A stretch of 64,000 nt of DNA. Origin: Bacteroidales bacterium (GTDB lineage: Bacteria > Bacteroidota > Bacteroidia > Bacteroidales > FEN-979). The stretch spans positions 62,001-126,000 of the forward strand of contig JALNWG010000007.1 in assembly GCA_023231005.1 (NCBI GenBank), in the 5' to 3' direction. Below are positions 59,684 through 64,000 of the stretch, in pieces (position 1 is the stretch's first letter; every line of letters begins with the position of its first letter). The notes under the pieces were generated by a model, which searched no databases, had not been told where the DNA came from, and saw only the letters and a list, made by a program, of their open reading frames with translations. A program made the position numbers and the translations under genes.

Positions 59684-61735
59684 ATGGACCGATTATCTAA
59701 TTTCAAACGTTATACTGTTACTTCTGCCCTCCCCTACGCCAATGGACCTGTTCATATTGGACATTTGGCAGGGGTTTATGTCCCAGCCGATATCTTTGTA
59801 CGGTTTTTACGAATGAACGGGGAAGATGTGATTTTTATTGGAGGTTCCGATGAACATGGGGTTCCTATTACGATAAAAGCCTTGAGGCAGGGAGTTACTC
59901 CACAGGAAATTGTAGACCGGTATCATGGAATGATTAAAAAATCGTTCGAAGAATTCGGGATCTCCTTTGATATCTATTCACGCACCTCTAATAAGATCCA
60001 TCACGAAACAGCTTCTGCGTTTTTCAAAAAACTTTACGAAGATGGGAAATTCATCGAAAAAGTGTCACAACAATATTATGATGAGGCTACAGGTCATTTT
60101 TTAGCCGATCGCTATATCACCGGAACTTGCCCGCATTGTGGTTATGACCGCGCTTATGGCGACCAGTGTGAAAAATGTGGCACCTCGCTGAATGCAACCG
60201 ATCTTATTGAACCGTCTTCCGTTTTAAGTGGCAACAAACCGGTACTGAGAGATACAAAACACTGGTTTTTACCGCTTGATCAATATGAACCCTGGTTGCG
60301 GGAATGGATCCTTGAAGGTCATAAGGGAGATTGGAAAGCCAATGTTTACGGTCAGTGTAAATCATGGATAGAACAAGGATTACAACCCAGAGCCGTAACC
60401 CGAGACCTTGATTGGGGAGTGAAGGTCCCGATTGATGGCGCAGACGGGAAGGTACTCTATGTTTGGTTTGATGCTCCCATCGGTTATATTTCTGCTACCC
60501 GTGAATTGACTCCGGAGTGGGAGAAATATTGGAAAGATCCCGAAACCAAACTGATTCATTTTATCGGGAAAGATAACATTGTTTTTCATTGCATCATTTT
60601 TCCGGCCATGTTGAAAGCCGAAGGATCTTACATTCTTCCTGATAATGTTCCCGCTAATGAATTTCTCAACCTCGAAGGAGAAAAGATTTCCACCTCCAGA
60701 AACTGGGCAGTATGGCTTCATGAATATCTTCAGGAATTTCCCGGAAAGCAGGATGTTTTACGCTATGTACTTACTTCCAATGCCCCGGAAACAAAGGACA
60801 ATGATTTCACCTGGAAAGATTTTCAAACCCGGAACAACAGTGAATTGGTTGCTATTTTGGGGAATTTCATTAACCGGACGGTGGTGTTAACTCACAAATA
60901 TTTTGAAGGAAAGGTCCCTGCTGCCATCTCTTATACCGATGCAGACAAAGCAGCTCTGGAAGAGATGCGTCAGTTTCCTGGTCGCATCGCTACAAGCCTT
61001 TATGGCTATAGGTTTCGTGAAGCGCTCACGGAAGTGATGAACCTGGCAAGATTAGGAAACAAATATCTGACCGATAACGAACCCTGGAAAAAATTCTCCA
61101 GTGATCCCATCCGGGTTGGAACCATCCTCAACCTTTCTTTACAGATTTGTGCCCAACTTGCTATTGTCGCCGAGCCATTTCTACCCTTCTCAGCAGCAAA
61201 AATCAGACATACCCTGAACCTCCCAAAATTCAAATGGGAAGATGCAGTTGCATTGAACTGGTTAAAGGAAGCTCAACAACTGAATCAACCTGAATTATTG
61301 TTTGAAAAAATCGAAGATTCACAGATTCAAACCCAGATCCAGAAGCTGCTGGATACCAAAAAAGCCAACCTGGAAGCTCAAGCTAAACCCCCGGTAAAAC
61401 CAATGAAAGAATCCATTCAATATGATGATTTTGTCAAGATGGACATTCGGGTGGGAACCATTTTGGAAGCAGAAAAGGTAGCAAAAACCGATAAACTCCT
61501 GAAATTAAAAATTGATACCGGGATTGATCAACGAATCGTAATCAGTGGTATTGCAAAATATTTCAAACCCGAAGAGATCATTGGAAAACGAGTCTGCGTA
61601 CTGGCAAACCTCTCCCCGCGAAAACTAAAGGGGATCGACTCGCAAGGAATGATCCTCATGGCCGAAAACCCGGATGGAACGCTTTTCTTTGTTGCCCCAC
61701 CCGATGATGCTATGAATGGAGCAGATATCAAATAA
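59684..61735 (+). CDS. metG: Methionyl-tRNA synthetase with C-terminal tRNA-binding domain
   Basis: Charges tRNA-Met. From ATG 59684 the protein has 683 residues: HIGH-region PYANGPVHIGHLAG, a zinc-knuckle with CPHCGYDRAYGDQCEKCG, the KMSKS-equivalent KISTSR, an anticodon-binding helical domain and a C-terminal EMAP/Trbp111-type domain (about 580-683; DFVKMDIRVGTILEAEK). The open frame extends 279 bases upstream, but that stretch overlaps ldcA and contains the promoter box, so it is not part of the protein. Length and domain order are normal for Bacteroidota. Confidence 0.96.
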   Translation: MDRLSNFKRYTVTSALPYANGPVHIGHLAGVYVPADIFVRFLRMNGEDVIFIGGSDEHGVPITIKALRQGVTPQEIVDRYHGMIKKSFEEFGISFDIYSRTSNKIHHETASAFFKKLYEDGKFIEKVSQQYYDEATGHFLADRYITGTCPHCGYDRAYGDQCEKCGTSLNATDLIEPSSVLSGNKPVLRDTKHWFLPLDQYEPWLREWILEGHKGDWKANVYGQCKSWIEQGLQPRAVTRDLDWGVKVPIDGADGKVLYVWFDAPIGYISATRELTPEWEKYWKDPETKLIHFIGKDNIVFHCIIFPAMLKAEGSYILPDNVPANEFLNLEGEKISTSRNWAVWLHEYLQEFPGKQDVLRYVLTSNAPETKDNDFTWKDFQTRNNSELVAILGNFINRTVVLTHKYFEGKVPAAISYTDADKAALEEMRQFPGRIATSLYGYRFREALTEVMNLARLGNKYLTDNEPWKKFSSDPIRVGTILNLSLQICAQLAIVAEPFLPFSAAKIRHTLNLPKFKWEDAVALNWLKEAQQLNQPELLFEKIEDSQIQTQIQKLLDTKKANLEAQAKPPVKPMKESIQYDDFVKMDIRVGTILEAEKVAKTDKLLKLKIDTGIDQRIVISGIAKYFKPEEIIGKRVCVLANLSPRKLKGIDSQGMILMAENPDGTLFFVAPPDDAMNGADIK

Positions 61736-61802
61736 TCGATGGTAGCTGTTTCTTCATCAAGTATGCTCATCCCTTCATTCATCCATACCTTTAATTGTAA
61801 GA

Positions 61803-64000
61803 TTAAAACCAGAACCCGATATTCACGAAAAACAAAGGATCAGAATTAATATTGGATCCCATTATTGAAAGTTCTATCGGCCCTATCAGGCTATCGTAGC
61901 CAGCAGTAAGTCCATACCCGCACAGAAAATTTTCTGAATTAAAAAGGTCTTCAGCATCCGCTGTAATTGCGCCTATATCTGTTTTTAATGACAAAAACAG
62001 TTTACGATAAAGATTGTATTGAAGTTTAAGCCTTCCAACAGCCGTATAATATCCAAACTCCTGAAAAAAATGTAATCCGGTAAAGGAACGATAAGGGTCA
62101 ACATAATTGGAAGGACATGATCCTCCAAGGGCAAAAAAATGCTGCGGGGGAGGGCTGTCGTCGCTTCGGATTAAAGCTCCGCCAAATAGCCCGGGTTGCA
62201 ATACAAATCTTCTGGATAAAGAGATATTTTGATCATACGACAAGTACAAAACAAAGGAATTCGAGAAAAGTTTACTGGCCCAATTGTTAGAAAGAGGCAT
62301 AACATATTCCCCTCTTAAAGCAGCCAGGCATCCGGTGGTCGGGAAATTGATACGATCGCGGGTATCTGCATTTAATTCTATAAAAATGGTCCCATAACTA
62401 GAAAATTCCTGAAAGTCATCTAAAATAGTATCGGTCTTAATGTCTTGCCGATATCGGAAATATTCATAGTCAAAACCCGTTTTAAAATTCAATCGGTTTC
62501 GGAAACTGTAATTAAAAAACAACGATGCTTTGTTATTCGTAAAAACTATTTTATTGATTTTTACATCTTTATCGTAGACATCAAATTTGAAAGAAAAAAA
62601 TTCAGCACTTGCCCCTAAATCTGTTTTTCCGTTTAACCCCAGCAGGTAAGTTACCTTTAGGCGGGGACTAAGGCCAAGATTCAAATCGGCAAAAAGTTTT
62701 GTATTTCTTCCTAATATGTTTCTGAATATTCCACCAAGGATAAGACTCCCACTATAGTCATTGTCAAAATGAATCCCGGCCGAGAGATAACCAAGCCCAC
62801 CTTCTTTGACATTGATGATGAGATTCGTTTTGTTATTTTCATTTTCAAATTCGTACGAAACACTCTCAAAAAAACCGGATCCATAAATTAATCGAATATC
62901 ATTCTGTAGATTATTTAAAGAAATTTTATTGTTTTTCGCTTCCTGAAAAAAACTGGAAAAATAATGATCAGAGATTTTTTTATTCCCCTTGATGATAATA
63001 TTATCCACCAAAATTGTGTCGATCGGATGGGCTTCAAATTTCTTTAAAGGCTGATATTCGATTGCATTCAACGAATCGGCCAGGGCTTTAATTTCCGTGA
63101 AATGTGCTCTGGCAACGCGTTCGCCAAAGGCAATGATCGAATCGTAACGCTCAAAATCCATTATACCATAATCCATTTTAAAAAGTATCTTCAGGTCGGT
63201 CAAACTATCGCCAATTTCATTTGCCCTTGTTCTGTAAAAAGCGATAATTTGTTCAAGAATTGAGGTAATCGAATTGAGCTGTTCCCGCGTAGAATAAAGC
63301 CCGTGCTGGACATCTCCTCCAATGATAATCTGGGCTCCCATTTCTTTCACTTCCTTGACCGGGTAATTATTTACCACACCCCCGTCGACTAAGTAATTTC
63401 CCAAATAGTCGGTGGGAGAAAAATACCCGGGGATAGACATACTGGAACGGATGGCCATTGGGAGGTATCCAGAATCCAGGATTACCGCCGCTCCGGTATA
63501 AAGATTTGTCCCAATGCAAAGGAAAGGAGTTTGAAGTCTATGGAAATCCTTGATTTTAAATGCTGGTGAAAAGTAGTAATTAAGCAGTAAGTCGATTTCC
63601 TGTCCCTCGTACATTGATGGATTTAGGGTTATTTTCTTTCCTTTGATTGGCAAGGTGACAATGGTTTTCTCGCGATACTCTTTTTCTTCATAATCTATAT
63701 ATTTTCTCGCAGTCACATCTTTTAGTAAATCTCCCCATTTCTGGGTCCGGATCATTTTTTCGATGGAATCGGGATGATATCCAACAGCATATAATCCGCC
63801 AATAATGCTGCCGATGCTTGACCCTCCGATATAATCGATAGGTAGTCCCGCCTCCTGAATTACTTTTAACAACCCGATGTAAGCAAATCCTTTCGCTCCA
63901 CCACCACTGAGTACCAGCCCGACTGTTGGCCTTTTCCGCAACCCGATTGTTCCGCTGCTTTGTGCAGGTAATTCGAAATTCAATAACATCAGGAAGATCA
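61803..64000 (-). CDS. Patatin-like phospholipase with C-terminal POTRA/Omp85-type barrel (5' end outside window)
   Basis: Outer-membrane protein. The visible frame is open to base 64000; codons before the first ATG in view still read as a hydrophobic signal segment (IFLMLLNFELPAQ), so the start lies outside the window. The signal would end LPA with Gln at +1. The patatin domain (about 20-230) has oxyanion GGGAKG, nucleophile GSSIG and Asp in DGGVVNNYP. A POTRA-like segment (about 330-400) and a 16-strand Omp85-type barrel end with Phe (VNIGFWF). This matches PlpD/type Vd-like secretion, although Bacteroidota versions may keep the lipase periplasmic. Catalytic residues intact. Confidence 0.9.
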   Translation of the reverse strand, partial: IFLMLLNFELPAQSSGTIGLRKRPTVGLVLSGGGAKGFAYIGLLKVIQEAGLPIDYIGGSSIGSIIGGLYAVGYHPDSIEKMIRTQKWGDLLKDVTARKYIDYEEKEYREKTIVTLPIKGKKITLNPSMYEGQEIDLLLNYYFSPAFKIKDFHRLQTPFLCIGTNLYTGAAVILDSGYLPMAIRSSMSIPGYFSPTDYLGNYLVDGGVVNNYPVKEVKEMGAQIIIGGDVQHGLYSTREQLNSITSILEQIIAFYRTRANEIGDSLTDLKILFKMDYGIMDFERYDSIIAFGERVARAHFTEIKALADSLNAIEYQPLKKFEAHPIDTILVDNIIIKGNKKISDHYFSSFFQEAKNNKISLNNLQNDIRLIYGSGFFESVSYEFENENNKTNLIINVKEGGLGYLSAGIHFDNDYSGSLILGGIFRNILGRNTKLFADLNLGLSPRLKVTYLLGLNGKTDLGASAEFFSFKFDVYDKDVKINKIVFTNNKASLFFNYSFRNRLNFKTGFDYEYFRYRQDIKTDTILDDFQEFSSYGTIFIELNADTRDRINFPTTGCLAALRGEYVMPLSNNWASKLFSNSFVLYLSYDQNISLSRRFVLQPGLFGGALIRSDDSPPPQHFFALGGSCPSNYVDPYRSFTGLHFFQEFGYYTAVGRLKLQYNLYRKLFLSLKTDIGAITADAEDLFNSENFLCGYGLTAGYDSLIGPIELSIMGSNINSDPLFFVNIGFWF

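Noticed and set aside
1..64000. tRNA, rRNA, prophage, insertion sequence or integrase genes
   Set aside because: Intergenic gaps were read for cloverleaf-like or transposase signals and none were seen; the window looks like stable chromosome.

Overview
The window is chromosomal DNA from a member of the Bacteroidota (class Bacteroidia, probably Bacteroidales/Marinilabiliales-like; genus not resolvable by eye). The evidence is consistent across it: promoters carry the Bacteroidota -7 box TAnnTTTG instead of TATAAT, most start codons lack a Shine-Dalgarno, GldD and many type IX secretion system (T9SS) C-terminal sorting domains are present, and lineage-typical genes occur (DAHP synthase/chorismate mutase fusion, viroplasmin-type RNase H, a Porphyromonas-type glutaminyl cyclase, DUF4292 lipoprotein). 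No prophage, insertion sequence, CRISPR array, rRNA or tRNA gene was found. There is no gene-free stretch longer than about 200 bases.

Layout. 1-10.6 kb: tail of a C69 dipeptidase, a membrane-anchored coiled-coil protein with pfkA, recJ, asnS, the aromatic-pathway fusion enzyme, corA and a secreted M14 carboxypeptidase. 10.6-17.5 kb (minus strand): gldD, ssb, an NRAMP-like transporter paired with a soluble PRC/MgtE-N/CBS protein, a TPR histidine kinase and mutY. 17.7-24.8 kb (plus): HU, a 29-residue basic ribosomal-type protein, RNase E/G, trpS, hflX, lnt and a glutaminyl cyclase lipoprotein. 24.9-30.3 kb: PhoH/PIN ATPase, polA, ROK kinase. 30.4-39.9 kb: four consecutive T9SS cargo genes (two Omp28/thioredoxin-like, two gingipain-family C25 peptidases) with strong terminators after three of them. 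40-50 kb: glycosyltransferase, CNNM/CorC transporter, two divergent T9SS cargo genes, a truncated small gene and a TonB-dependent receptor. 50-57.5 kb (minus): cell-envelope run flippase, dut, TPR, DUF4292, EnvC, EamA and a small membrane protein. 57.6-64 kb: RNase H, yraN, ldcA, metG and a patatin/Omp85-like protein cut by the window end.

How the parts connect. The exported proteins form one theme: at least nine have Gln at the predicted +1 position after signal peptidase cleavage, and the window also encodes the cyclase that would turn that Gln into pyroglutamate, a gliding/T9SS lipoprotein (GldD) and the lipoprotein acyltransferase Lnt. A second theme is divalent-metal handling, with CorA, CNNM and the unusual NRAMP-like plus stand-alone MgtE cytosolic-domain pair. 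That pair is the best candidate for a little-described system. It is preceded by a leader of about 140 nt with a real Shine-Dalgarno that can be partly masked by a hairpin, and it sits where mutY and ssb would usually be close neighbours. Two dispersed low-complexity repeats also stand out. One forms an 18-bp perfect hairpin directly before gldD and recurs inside the coding sequence of polA.
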